In this document: positions 17,451-26,212 of the stretch, one piece after another | Numbering within the stretch: the first letter of the stretch is position 1 | Layout: every line of letters begins with the position of its first letter | Source of the DNA: Oscillospiraceae bacterium | GTDB taxonomy: Bacteria; Bacillota; Clostridia; Oscillospirales; Ruminococcaceae | Direction of reading: 5' to 3' | DNA length: 64,000 nucleotides | Assembly (NCBI GenBank): GCA_017533485.1 | Contig: JAFXIC010000017.1 | Coordinates: 1-64,000, forward strand | Notes under the pieces: generated by a model | What the model saw: the letters and a program-made list of their open reading frames with translations, nothing else | Databases searched by the model: none | Told to the model about the DNA's origin: nothing | Made by a program: the position numbers and the translations under genes

Positions 17451-20084
17451 ATGAGAAAACTCAAAAAAACCTTGAAAGCAGGACTTTGTGTATGCCTTGC
17501 GGCACTCATGTGTACAGGCTTACCGCTGACTGCATTCGCGGATGCCGGTCCGGACCCCGGCACAGTCGATGATTCCGACAAGAAATTCCCGGATCCGGAT
17601 AGCTTTTCGTATGATGATGTAGAAGTAAACTTTGCGAAAGGCTTGCAGTATTCTCTGCATTTTTACGATGCCAATAAGTGCGGCAGCGGTATTACAGGCG
17701 GCCGGCTGGAATGGCGTGCCGATTGTCATACCGAAGACGGAATGATTCCGCTGAAGCAGTATGGCGAAGATTATATCGGTGTGAATGTATCGGATGAATT
17801 TATTGCCGAGCATATCGACATTCTTGACCCGGACGGGGACGGCCATCTCGATTGTGACGGTGGTATGCATGACGCCGGTGACCATGTCAAATTCGGACTG
17901 CCCGGTTCTTATGCGGCAACCACAGTTGCATGGGGATATTATGAGTTCCGCGAGGCATATGAAAAAACCGGCAACGCAGAACACGCAGAAGATATTATCC
18001 ACTGGTTCCTTGATTTCTATCTGAAGGCAACCTATTATGATGAAGACGGATCGATTCTCGCGTTTGTCTATCAGGTCGGCGAGGGTAATATCGACCATAA
18101 CTACTGGATCTGCCCTGAGCTGCAAAACACAAAGGCACTGAAAGATTTTGCGCGCCCTGCATATCTGGCAACGGTAGATACTCCGGCATCCGATATGTGT
18201 GCAGGTACCGCAGCATCGCTTGCAATCGGCTACCTGATCTTTAAGGACAGCGAGCCGGAGTATGCGGCTGAGTGTCTGAAAGCAGCCTATGCACTTTATG
18301 ATTTTGCCGTAGAAACACATGAAGAAAACGAGGGCGGCGATGTCCTTTCTCTCGGTTATGACGGTGGTTTCTATGATTCGAGCTATGACTACGATGAGCT
18401 TTCTCTCGCAGCAGTATGGCTCTATCTCTGTACGATTGACCAGGATCCTTCGATGAAGGATGAAGCGTACGATAAGTACATCAATGCCATCATCAGCGTA
18501 GATGAGACGAAGGTGCTGGACAATGGTGCACATCCCTATACCGGATATATGAAGCGTATCATCAAGGATACCGGCAACTGCTGGCAGAACATCTGGGTAC
18601 ACTGCTGGGATACCGTATGGGGCGGCGTATTTGCAAAGCTTGCACCGGTTACGAATATTGAGCGTGACTGGTACATCTTCCGCTGGAACCTTGAATACTG
18701 GTCGGGACTTCCGCATATTGATCCGGGTCTGGATGATGAGATCTGGAATAAGCCGTATGTGCCGGATACACAGGCAGTTGAACCGCAGGAAACCACATAT
18801 CTTGCAAAAACACCTGCCGGCTTCTCGATGCTGAACGAGTACGGTTCTGCACGTTATAATACTGCCGCACAGCTTTGTGCACTCGTATACGCAAAGTATT
18901 CTCCGGAAAAGGAACTGGATCCGATGCGATTTGCGGAGTGGGCAAAGAGCCAGATGGAATACATCATGGGCAGAAACCCGATGAACCGTCCGTATATCGT
19001 AGGCTGGTCTGAAACCGCAGCATCCCACCCGCATCACCGTGCATCTCACGGTTCGACCGACTTTAATATGGACCATCCGGAAACCCAGACGCACGTACTC
19101 TGGGGCGCACTGGTCGGCGGACCCGATTCGGGCGACTGGCACCGCGACATCACGAAGGACTATGTATATAATGAAGTTGCGGTTGACTATAATGCAGGCT
19201 TTGTCGGTGCTTGTGCAGGTCTCTACTACTACTACGGCACCGAGGACATGAAGAATCAGGAAAACTTCCCGCCGAAGGAAGTTGATATGAAGGGTGATAT
19301 CGTTGAGTTCACGCTGAAGGCTGCTGTCGGTCAGGAAGATAAGATGGCATCTCAGATTCTGCTTGAGCTGAATTCTCACACCATGCTGCCGCCGAGATAC
19401 CTGAACGAAATCAAGATTCGTTACTATTTCGACATTGCTGAAATGCTGGCAGAAGGGCATTCGATTGATGATCTGACCGTTCGAATCGACTATGATACGA
19501 TGAAATCGAATACCGATGGTGAGTACGAGGTAAGCTATGAGGTTGTCCAGTATACGGATGACGGAAAGTGCTATATTGAATTCACATGGCCGGACTATCA
19601 GTTTGTTGGTATGCTCCAGTTCCAGTTTGCGCTGATGGATGCTGAACCGACAGAAGACTTTGAATTCTGTTGGGATCCGACAAATGATTACAGCCGCAGT
19701 GAAATGGTGACCTGTGACGAACTGGGCGTACCGCTGAACGAAGCACCGCAGTACTATGATCTTTGCACCATGGCAGTTGATGGCGTTAAGGTCTGGGGTA
19801 CGGCACCGGAAGGCGCACCTGATTTTGACACCAACGGAACGATTCCGACTGTACCGGACGAAAAGGTAAATTATGGCGATGTCAACTGTGACGGAACCGT
19901 AGATATCTCTGACGTTATTCTTCTTGCCAGAAACACAGCGGAGGATAATACCGCAGTGATTTCCGAAACAGGAAAGAAGAATGCTGACTGCAATATGAAT
20001 GGCAAGCTTGAAAACGGCGATACAACTCAGATTTTGAAGTTCATTGCAAAATTGATTTCGAAACCGAACGCTGTCAACGAATAA
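17451..20084 (+). CDS. GH9 endoglucanase with CBM3c-like module and dockerin
   Basis: 877 residues: signal peptide (1-31), GH9 (about 54-600), a CBM3-type module (about 620-770) and a C-terminal dockerin (806-877). GH9 catalytic elements are visible: the Asp pair in HDAGDHVKFGLP and the acid Glu in YNEVAVDYNAG, plus the HHRASHG and GRNPMNRPYIVGW substrate-cleft blocks. The GH9-CBM3c layout is that of processive endoglucanases, where CBM3c feeds a cellulose chain to the cleft. The dockerin (GDVNCDGTVDISDVILLA ... ILKFIAKLI) is of the class shared with the NAGPA, GH10-like and 58.2-kb proteins. GGGAGG precedes the start. A 260-base leader separates it from secA. Confidence 0.95.
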   Translation: MRKLKKTLKAGLCVCLAALMCTGLPLTAFADAGPDPGTVDDSDKKFPDPDSFSYDDVEVNFAKGLQYSLHFYDANKCGSGITGGRLEWRADCHTEDGMIPLKQYGEDYIGVNVSDEFIAEHIDILDPDGDGHLDCDGGMHDAGDHVKFGLPGSYAATTVAWGYYEFREAYEKTGNAEHAEDIIHWFLDFYLKATYYDEDGSILAFVYQVGEGNIDHNYWICPELQNTKALKDFARPAYLATVDTPASDMCAGTAASLAIGYLIFKDSEPEYAAECLKAAYALYDFAVETHEENEGGDVLSLGYDGGFYDSSYDYDELSLAAVWLYLCTIDQDPSMKDEAYDKYINAIISVDETKVLDNGAHPYTGYMKRIIKDTGNCWQNIWVHCWDTVWGGVFAKLAPVTNIERDWYIFRWNLEYWSGLPHIDPGLDDEIWNKPYVPDTQAVEPQETTYLAKTPAGFSMLNEYGSARYNTAAQLCALVYAKYSPEKELDPMRFAEWAKSQMEYIMGRNPMNRPYIVGWSETAASHPHHRASHGSTDFNMDHPETQTHVLWGALVGGPDSGDWHRDITKDYVYNEVAVDYNAGFVGACAGLYYYYGTEDMKNQENFPPKEVDMKGDIVEFTLKAAVGQEDKMASQILLELNSHTMLPPRYLNEIKIRYYFDIAEMLAEGHSIDDLTVRIDYDTMKSNTDGEYEVSYEVVQYTDDGKCYIEFTWPDYQFVGMLQFQFALMDAEPTEDFEFCWDPTNDYSRSEMVTCDELGVPLNEAPQYYDLCTMAVDGVKVWGTAPEGAPDFDTNGTIPTVPDEKVNYGDVNCDGTVDISDVILLARNTAEDNTAVISETGKKNADCNMNGKLENGDTTQILKFIAKLISKPNAVNE

Positions 20085-20088
20085 ACAG

Positions 20089-20121
20089 AATTTGGCGATG
20101 ACAGAATGTCATCGCCAAATT
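20089..20121 (+). other. strong stem-loop between GH9 and NAGPA genes
   Basis: A perfect 15-bp stem (20089-20103 with 20107-20121) with a three-base loop, starting 4 bases after the GH9 stop. No T-run follows, so it is a poor intrinsic terminator. It may stabilise or mark the 3' end of the GH9 part of a dicistronic mRNA. Confidence 0.7.
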
Positions 20122-20143
20122 ACGATACGAAAGGACCATGTTT

Positions 20144-21313
20144 ATGAAAATTCATCGTTTGTTTGCTGCGTGTGCCGCGATTGTAGTATCAGCAACCGGC
20201 CTTTCGCAGCTGACCGAAGCACCATTCCATGCATATGACCGTAAGAATGGTGATGTAACGCTTGACAACGTGGTTGACATCAGTGATGTAATTCTGCTTG
20301 CAAAATACACCGTAGAGGCTGCCGGAGCATTTTCGGAAGCTGCAAAAGAAAACGCTGACGCTGATCATGACGGATTGATTAACGCAGCGGACTGTGTCTA
20401 TATCATGAAATGGATTGCAAAACTCGTACCGGACGAGGAGTTCTTTGCTGTTCCGGCTGAAACGACGACAGCCGTTACAACCGAGACAATGCCCGAAACG
20501 ACAACCACCGCAACCCAGTATGATATGTCAGGATTTGCGTGGCAGTGGCCGGAAGTATTCTTACAGGATGATTCTGTGGAAATCACAGAGAATTCTTACC
20601 GCAGCCATGATGTTGCGATTGAAATTACAGACTGCATCTCAGAAGAAGATGAGCTTGCATATTATGTCTGTGATATCTATATCCGCGATATCAACTGTCT
20701 GCGCGGTGCATTCGCCAAGGGCAGCTACATGGAACCCAGAAGCGGCCAGACTGATTCTGTAACCAATATGGCAAAAGACAACAATGCGATTTTGGCGATG
20801 AATGCTGATTACGTAGAAATCCGTGATACAGGCGTTGTCTATCGCAATGGTGTATTGTATCGGGATGTCCGTAAGGGCGATGTCTGTACGATTTATAAGA
20901 ACGGCGTGATGGATCTCAAGGAGAAGGACGAATTCGAGGCATTGACGGATGCTGATAAAACAGATATCTGGCATACCTTCTGTTTCGGTCCGATTCTGGT
21001 ACGTGACGGCGTAGCGGAAAGCGGCATCAAGTCCAGTATTTCGGGCGAGAATCCGCGCAGCGGTATCGGCTTCTATGAACCGGGTCACTACTGCTTCGTC
21101 ATGGTAGACGGAAGACAGCCGGGATATTCGATGGGTGTAACGCTCGATGAGTTTGCACAGATTTTCGATGAGCTTGGGTGTACACAGGCATATAATCTTG
21201 ACGGCGGACGCAGTGCTGAGATCGTGTTCAATGGAAAAACCTATGATAAGCCGTATCTTGGCGGACGATATTCGAGTGATATCGTGTATATCTGTGAGAA
21301 TCCCGAAAAATAA
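20144..21313 (+). CDS. dockerin-borne phosphodiester glycosidase (NAGPA domain)
   Basis: 389 residues: signal peptide, N-terminal dockerin (about 28-100, GDVTLDNVVDISDVILLAKY), Thr-rich linker (about 105-125) and a NAGPA-type domain (about 145-388; Pfam PF09992 family by appearance). Family marks are the SGENPRSGIGF region and the C-terminal YNLDGGRSAEIVFNG motif. This fold splits sugar-1-phosphodiester links (the mammalian uncovering enzyme is one member); the bacterial substrates are mostly unknown. AAGGA lies 8 bases from ATG 20144 and only 2 from ATG 20138, so 20144 is chosen. It lies 60 bases behind the GH9 gene with only a hairpin between, so the two may be co-transcribed. Confidence 0.85.
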   Translation: MKIHRLFAACAAIVVSATGLSQLTEAPFHAYDRKNGDVTLDNVVDISDVILLAKYTVEAAGAFSEAAKENADADHDGLINAADCVYIMKWIAKLVPDEEFFAVPAETTTAVTTETMPETTTTATQYDMSGFAWQWPEVFLQDDSVEITENSYRSHDVAIEITDCISEEDELAYYVCDIYIRDINCLRGAFAKGSYMEPRSGQTDSVTNMAKDNNAILAMNADYVEIRDTGVVYRNGVLYRDVRKGDVCTIYKNGVMDLKEKDEFEALTDADKTDIWHTFCFGPILVRDGVAESGIKSSISGENPRSGIGFYEPGHYCFVMVDGRQPGYSMGVTLDEFAQIFDELGCTQAYNLDGGRSAEIVFNGKTYDKPYLGGRYSSDIVYICENPEK

Positions 21314-21318
21314 AAATG

Positions 21319-21358
21319 ACAGCGGCACATTCGCAATGGATGGGCCGCTGTTTTATGA
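21319..21358 (+). terminator. terminator after NAGPA gene
   Basis: An 8-bp stem (ACAGCGGC, 21319-21326, with 21344-21351) is followed by TTTTAT. It ends about 20 bases before the rarA start. Confidence 0.75.
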
Positions 21359-21378
21359 ATATGAAGGAGTGAATGGAA

Positions 21379-22662
21379 ATGACACCGCTTGCAGAACGGA
21401 TTCGTCCAAAGACGCTGGATGAAATGGTAGGCCAGCCGCATTTGTTTTCGAAGGGGAAGCCGCTGCGGAGAATCGTCGAGAGCGGAAAGATCCCGAATAT
21501 GATTTTCTATGGTCCCTCGGGCGTAGGAAAAACGACGCTGGCACGCATGATCGCGGAACGCTCGGATATGCGTCTGCACAAATTAAACGGTACCACGGCA
21601 TCTGTGGGAGAAATCCGGGATGTTCTGCAAGAAAGCGGCGGATTATTCGGAGAAAGCGGCGTGCTGCTGTACCTGGATGAGATACAGTATCTCAATAAAA
21701 AACAGCAGCAAAGCCTGTTAGAGTACATCGAAAACGGGAAGGTGACCTTGATTGCCTCTACAACAGAAAATCCGTATTTTGCAGTGTTTCATGCGATTAT
21801 CAGCCGTTCCACAGTATTTGAGTTCAAGCCCGTAACAGCAGAAGAGCTGATTCCGGCAGTCGAACGGGGATTTCGGTTTTTATCGGAGGAAACGGGAAAA
21901 GAAATCCATTATACACCGGAGGTTGTGTCATGGATTGCAGCCGGCTGTGGCGGAGATGTCCGAAAGGCAATGAATACCGTAGAGCTTGCCGTGATATCGG
22001 CAGATGAAACGGCAGACGGGTTGTGTCTGACGCTTGAAAATGTAAAGGCATTGACGCAGCGGAGCAATATGCGGTATGATAAGGACGGCGACCAGCACTA
22101 TGATCTTTTGTCGGCGCTTCAAAAATCCATTCGCGGTTCGGATGAAAATGCGGCAGTGCATTATGCAGCGCGTCTGATGGAAGCAGGCGACCTGCTTTCC
22201 CTGTGCCGAAGATTGCTGGTTATTGCGGCAGAAGATGTCGGACTGGCGTATCCATTGGCGATTCCGATTGTAAAAGCAGCGGTTGATTCGGCATTGCAGC
22301 TTGGAATGCCGGAAGCACGGATTCCGCTTGCCGATGCTGTTGTATTGCTTGCGACCGCACCCAAGTCGAATAGTGCCTATGCAGCGGTGGATGCCGCAAT
22401 GGCAGATATCCGCGCAGGGCTTTCCGGCGATTTCCCGCGAGCACTCCAGAACGTGCATTTTGACGGAGCGGATGCAGCGGTGAAAGGCCAGCATTATCTG
22501 TATCCGCATAATTATCCGAATCATTACGTCCGGCAGCAGTATCTGCCGGATACCCTGCGTGACCGAGTGTATTATGAGTATGGTGATAATCGGACGGAAC
22601 AGGCGGCAAAGGAATACTGGGCAAAGATCAAGAACCAGCCGAATGGGAACAAATCCCGATAA
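21379..22662 (+). CDS. rarA: replication-associated recombination ATPase RarA/MgsA
   Basis: 427 residues, an AAA+ clamp-loader-like ATPase that acts at stalled replication forks. Walker A GPSGVGKTT, Walker B LLYLDEIQYL, sensor-1 ASTTENP and the C-terminal MgsA tetramerisation region (AAEDVGLAYPLA, NHYVRQQYLP) are present. Two starts are possible: ATG 21373 sits only 3 bases after AAGGAG, while ATG 21379 sits 9 bases after it and begins MTPLAERIRP like other family members, so the latter is preferred. Its 3' end overlaps the convergent AEC gene by 35 bases. Confidence 0.93.
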   Translation: MTPLAERIRPKTLDEMVGQPHLFSKGKPLRRIVESGKIPNMIFYGPSGVGKTTLARMIAERSDMRLHKLNGTTASVGEIRDVLQESGGLFGESGVLLYLDEIQYLNKKQQQSLLEYIENGKVTLIASTTENPYFAVFHAIISRSTVFEFKPVTAEELIPAVERGFRFLSEETGKEIHYTPEVVSWIAAGCGGDVRKAMNTVELAVISADETADGLCLTLENVKALTQRSNMRYDKDGDQHYDLLSALQKSIRGSDENAAVHYAARLMEAGDLLSLCRRLLVIAAEDVGLAYPLAIPIVKAAVDSALQLGMPEARIPLADAVVLLATAPKSNSAYAAVDAAMADIRAGLSGDFPRALQNVHFDGADAAVKGQHYLYPHNYPNHYVRQQYLPDTLRDRVYYEYGDNRTEQAAKEYWAKIKNQPNGNKSR

Positions 22663-23611
22663 TCAGCGGGAAGGATATCAGCGACAGGAGTGTTGTTAAG
22701 AAGATGCTTTTCGAAGCGAGAGCCTCGTCCGCATGATATTCCGTTGCAAAGAGAGCGGTTGTATTCGCGATAGGCATCGCGGATAATAACAGCCATACGG
22801 GCGTGAGGATAGAATGGGTGGTGAATCGGCGGATCAGAATCCAGAATACGAGCGGCAGTGCGATTTGACGGACGATGGCATAGAAATTCAGTTTCCAGTC
22901 GCTGACCAGTTCGCGAATGCGGATACCGGAGAGATTCGCGCCGACAACCAGCATTGCAAGCGGAGAAGTCAGACCGCCGATGGTATCGAATGTTTCGGCG
23001 AGTATATCCGGCAGCCGGATATGACAGGAAAAGACCAGTATTGCGACCCCGCTGCCGATTACAGCCGGTGAGAACAGCAGTTTTTTCCACTCGATCGAAT
23101 GCAGATTTTCAAGAAATTTTCCTGTTCCGGCCGGTTTTGCCGTCATCAGCAAAACACCGAGCGTGTAAATCACGATATTGAATACACAGTTGAGGATTGC
23201 GGAATAGAAAAGCCCTTCGTTGCCATAAACCGCGCTGACAATGGGAAATCCCATGAATCCGACATTGCCGAAGAGTGTCATAAATAAGAAGAGCTTTTTG
23301 TTTTCTTTTGGAATCCGCATAAGGAAGACCAGCAGAACGGAAAGCAGCAGCATGATCGCGTAGAAAAGAAATGACATAAGAAAGACATATCCGACGCTGA
23401 GGGACTGCGAATGCTCTGCCTGTGCCTCGACCATCTGCAATCTGTCATGGAACGCGTCAATAATCATAAACGGCGTTGTGACATGAAGGAGGAGCTTTGT
23501 AAGTTTTTGTTTGGTATGCAGATCGAGGATCTCGATTTTCGCGAGCAGTGTACCCAGACATATCATGAGAAAGAGCTTGAGCATCTGAGAAACGACAATA
23601 GAAATATCCAA
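22628..23611 (-). CDS. AEC-family (auxin efflux carrier-like) transporter
   Basis: 327 residues with about ten hydrophobic segments and the AEC/membrane-transport-protein pattern, e.g. FGNVGFMGFPIVSAVYG near residue 115 and the C-terminal MPIANTTALFATEY. Bacterial members export or exchange small organic acids such as malate; the substrate here is unknown. Start codon is TTG at 23611, with AAAGGA nine bases upstream. The 3' end overlaps the end of rarA by 35 bases on the opposite strand. Confidence 0.9.
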   Translation of the reverse strand: MDISIVVSQMLKLFLMICLGTLLAKIEILDLHTKQKLTKLLLHVTTPFMIIDAFHDRLQMVEAQAEHSQSLSVGYVFLMSFLFYAIMLLLSVLLVFLMRIPKENKKLFLFMTLFGNVGFMGFPIVSAVYGNEGLFYSAILNCVFNIVIYTLGVLLMTAKPAGTGKFLENLHSIEWKKLLFSPAVIGSGVAILVFSCHIRLPDILAETFDTIGGLTSPLAMLVVGANLSGIRIRELVSDWKLNFYAIVRQIALPLVFWILIRRFTTHSILTPVWLLLSAMPIANTTALFATEYHADEALASKSIFLTTLLSLISFPLIIGICSHSAGS

Positions 23612-23640
23612 ATCTATCCATCCTTTGATATATGATTACA

Positions 23641-23673
23641 TAGAGAAGTGCGGTTAAAAAACCGCACTTCTCT
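23641..23673 (-). terminator. hairpin after degV
   Basis: A 14-bp stem (AGAGAAGTGCGGTT with its complement) encloses an A-rich loop, directly after the degV stop. The U-run is missing, so this may be a weak terminator. Confidence 0.6.
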
Positions 23674-23675
23674 GA

Positions 23676-24521
23676 TTATTTATGAAGATAGAGGATTCCG
23701 AGGGTGTTCGGCCCGCAGTGGCTGGCGATGGTACTGCCGGCCTGTGTTTCGAAAACCTCGGAAAAGTTTGCGCATTGCGCGACGGTATCCTTCGCGGCAG
23801 AAAGCGCATCATCTGACGCCTGTGCATGGGTAATGAAGATTCGGTGCGGATCAATGTCCGCAGTATCATGGAGGCGATCCTTGATGTACTGGGAAACACA
23901 GTGTGTAAATTGACCGCGGTATTTTTTGCCGACTGCCATTTTGCCGTTTCTGACTTCGATGCAGGGCTTTAGTTTAAGCATATTGGCACCGAGTGCGGCA
24001 ACGGCAGAACAGCGACCGCCCTTATGGAGATAATCGAGCCGGTCGATGATAAAGCTGGCGTCCACCTTCGGTACGATCTGAGTGGATAAGAAGTCTGCGA
24101 GAGAAGCGGCATCGGAAAAATCGTTTTGATGCTCACAAGCCTGAAGCACAACATGACCGTGACCGGTGGAGAGGTTACAGGAGTCCACCACATAGACATT
24201 TTCAAAATCCGCCGCAGCGATCCTGGCGTTCTGACAGCAGCTTGAAAATCCGGAGCCGAGGGTAATGCACAAAACGGCGTCGGCATCCTTTGCGAGTGCG
24301 CGGAAACAATCGGCGTAAGCTGCAACCGAGATAGCGGCAGTTTTGGGAAGATTTCCGTTTTGTTCGACATAGCGGAAGATATCGGAGGAAGTGATGTTGA
24401 TACCATCCTGATAGGACTGATCGCCGAGGGTTACATAGAGGGGAAGTACAGTAATCCGGTATTTTTGAATCAGCGGCTCTGATAGGTCACAGGTGCTGTC
24501 GGTAACAATGCTGATACGCAT
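23676..24521 (-). CDS. DegV-family fatty-acid-binding protein
   Basis: 281 residues. The N-terminal IVTDSTCDLS and the central TLGSGFSSCCQNARIA motifs are those of DegV/FakB proteins, which bind a fatty acid and present it to the kinase FakA for phosphorylation. AAAGGAG upstream of 24521 sets the start; an in-frame ATG at 24548 lacks a site. No fakA gene is near. It has its own promoter and ends at a hairpin. Confidence 0.92.
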   Translation of the reverse strand: MRISIVTDSTCDLSEPLIQKYRITVLPLYVTLGDQSYQDGINITSSDIFRYVEQNGNLPKTAAISVAAYADCFRALAKDADAVLCITLGSGFSSCCQNARIAAADFENVYVVDSCNLSTGHGHVVLQACEHQNDFSDAASLADFLSTQIVPKVDASFIIDRLDYLHKGGRCSAVAALGANMLKLKPCIEVRNGKMAVGKKYRGQFTHCVSQYIKDRLHDTADIDPHRIFITHAQASDDALSAAKDTVAQCANFSEVFETQAGSTIASHCGPNTLGILYLHK

Positions 24522-24547
24522 TAGAAGCACACTCCTTTCATAGCACA

Positions 24548-24576
24548 ATTATAAACCTTTTTGCATATTTTGTCAA
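24548..24576 (-). promoter_or_regulatory. promoter of degV
   Basis: TTGACA and TATAAT are 17 bases apart on the minus strand, 27 bases upstream of the degV start. Confidence 0.8.
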
Positions 24577-24660
24577 GCAAAGGAGACAATGCAAAGGGAT
24601 ATTTTGCAATGTCTATGCGAAGCGGGCGTGAAAAAACTGGGATAAAGAAAAGAAATCTGA

Positions 24661-24689
24661 TTGACAAATTAAAAAAATGGGTATATAAT
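24661..24689 (+). promoter_or_regulatory. promoter of ddh
   Basis: TTGACA and TATAAT are separated by 17 bases; the ddh start is 40 bases downstream. Confidence 0.85.
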
Positions 24690-24728
24690 AAGCTTGTAAA
24701 AAATGGAATATCAGGAGGTTATGTTATT

Positions 24729-25718
24729 ATGAATCAGATTCGAATTGGAATTGTCGGATATGGAAATCTCGGAAAAGGCGTAGAGCTTGCGATCCGGAGC
24801 AATCCCGATACAACGCTTGCATTTGTTGCGACAAGACGCGATCCGTCCTCCGTTTCGCTGAAAACACCGGATGTACCGGTGTATGCCTACGATGATCTTG
24901 TAAATCATCAGTCTGATGCAGATGTTGTGATTGTATGCGGAGGCTCCGCAACCGATCTTCCGAAGCAGTCACCGGAGCTTGCATCGTATTTTAATGTTGT
25001 GGATAGCTTTGATACCCACGCAAAAATTCCGGAGCACTTTGCCGCTGTGGACGCTGCAGCAAAAGCTTCGAATCATACTGCAATGATCTCGGTCGGCTGG
25101 GATCCGGGAATGTTTTCGCTGATGCGTCTTTACGGAAGCTGTATTCTGCCTGACGGAAAGGACTATACTTTCTGGGGTAAGGGCATCAGTCAGGGTCATT
25201 CGGATGCAATTCGCCGTGTTGAGGGTGTTCTTGACGCGCGCCAGTATACGATTCCGATTGATGCCGCGATTGACGCAGTCCGGAGCGGTGTCCAGCCCGA
25301 ACTGACCACACGCCAGAAGCATCTGCGTGAATGCTATGTTGTTGCAAAGCCTGATGCTGACCTGGAGAAGATTGAGCGTGAAATCCGTACCATGCCGAAT
25401 TATTTTGCGGATTACGACACGATTGTGCATTTCATCAGTGCAGAGGAATTAAAGGAAAAGCACAGCGAGCTGCCGCATGGCGGATTTGTAATCCGAACCG
25501 GAGCGACGGGAGAAAACGGCGAACATAAACATCTGATTGAGTATTCGCTGAAGCTGGATTCGAATCCGGAGTTCACAACGAATGTGATCGTCGCTTATGC
25601 ACGCGCTGTGGCAAGACTCGCGGAAGAGCAAGCATATGGCTGTAAATCCGTGTTTGATATCGCGCCCTGCTACCTTTCACCGATGCGTCGTGAGGAACTG
25701 ATGGCAAAAATGCTTTAA
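24729..25718 (+). CDS. ddh: meso-diaminopimelate D-dehydrogenase
   Basis: 329 residues. The dinucleotide-binding motif IGIVGYGNLGKG and the VGWDPGMFSLMRLY, FWGKGISQGHSDAIRR and GATGENGEHKHLIEY blocks are those of DAP dehydrogenase. It reductively aminates tetrahydrodipicolinate with NADPH and ammonia to meso-DAP in one step, a short cut for lysine and peptidoglycan that suits an ammonia-rich gut niche. AGGAGG ahead of ATG 24729 fixes the start; the open frame upstream to 24561 contains the promoter and is not coding. Confidence 0.95.
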   Translation: MNQIRIGIVGYGNLGKGVELAIRSNPDTTLAFVATRRDPSSVSLKTPDVPVYAYDDLVNHQSDADVVIVCGGSATDLPKQSPELASYFNVVDSFDTHAKIPEHFAAVDAAAKASNHTAMISVGWDPGMFSLMRLYGSCILPDGKDYTFWGKGISQGHSDAIRRVEGVLDARQYTIPIDAAIDAVRSGVQPELTTRQKHLRECYVVAKPDADLEKIEREIRTMPNYFADYDTIVHFISAEELKEKHSELPHGGFVIRTGATGENGEHKHLIEYSLKLDSNPEFTTNVIVAYARAVARLAEEQAYGCKSVFDIAPCYLSPMRREELMAKML

Positions 25719-25831
25719 TCGGGATTCGCGCGGTTTTTCGCGGAAACAAAGGGGATTTATGTAAAAATAGCCAAGTTTTGGCATAAAAACGTCTGCATTA
25801 TAATTCAAACATCTGAAAAATAGAAAAGGAT

Positions 25832-25861
25832 TTGACAAGTGACGTATTTTCGTTATATAAT
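25832..25861 (+). promoter_or_regulatory. promoter of the HU gene
   Basis: TTGACA and TATAAT are 18 bases apart, with the HU start 38 bases downstream. Confidence 0.8.
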
Positions 25862-25899
25862 GTCATTATGATTTTGTTGAACAGGAGGATTTTTTCCAC

Positions 25900-26181
25900 A
25901 TGAAAAAGAACGAATTGGTCGCAGCAATTGCTGCAAAAGAGAACTGCACAAAGAAAGATGCTGATAAAGCTCTGAATCTTGTACTTGACGCAATTACCGA
26001 TGCACTGGTAGCAGGTGAAAAGGTTTCCATTACCGGTTTCGGCACATTCGAAGTACGTGAGCGCGCTTCCAAGAAGTGCATCAATCCGCACACAAGAGAA
26101 GAGATGACCACAAAGCCCTGCAAGGTTCTCGCATTCAAGGCAGGCAAGACCATGAAGGATGCTATCAATCCGAAAAAGTAA
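25900..26181 (+). CDS. hup: HU-family DNA-binding protein
   Basis: 93 residues, the standard HU length. MKKNELVAAIA at the start, GFGTFEVRERASKKCINPHTRE with the DNA-clasping arm, and FKAGKTMKDAIN at the end are classic HU. It bends and compacts DNA. The arm carries an atypical KKCINPHTRE instead of the common GRNPQTG form. AGGAGG precedes the start. The H1-like gene follows by 31 bases. Confidence 0.97.
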   Translation: MKKNELVAAIAAKENCTKKDADKALNLVLDAITDALVAGEKVSITGFGTFEVRERASKKCINPHTREEMTTKPCKVLAFKAGKTMKDAINPKK

Positions 26182-26212
26182 GTCATTTCATCAGAACCAA
26201 CAGGAGGAAACC

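Noticed and set aside
17520..19460. 646-codon open frame antisense to the GH9 gene
   Set aside because: Shadow of biased coding sequence; Cys/Ile/Arg-rich, no signal, no ribosome site.
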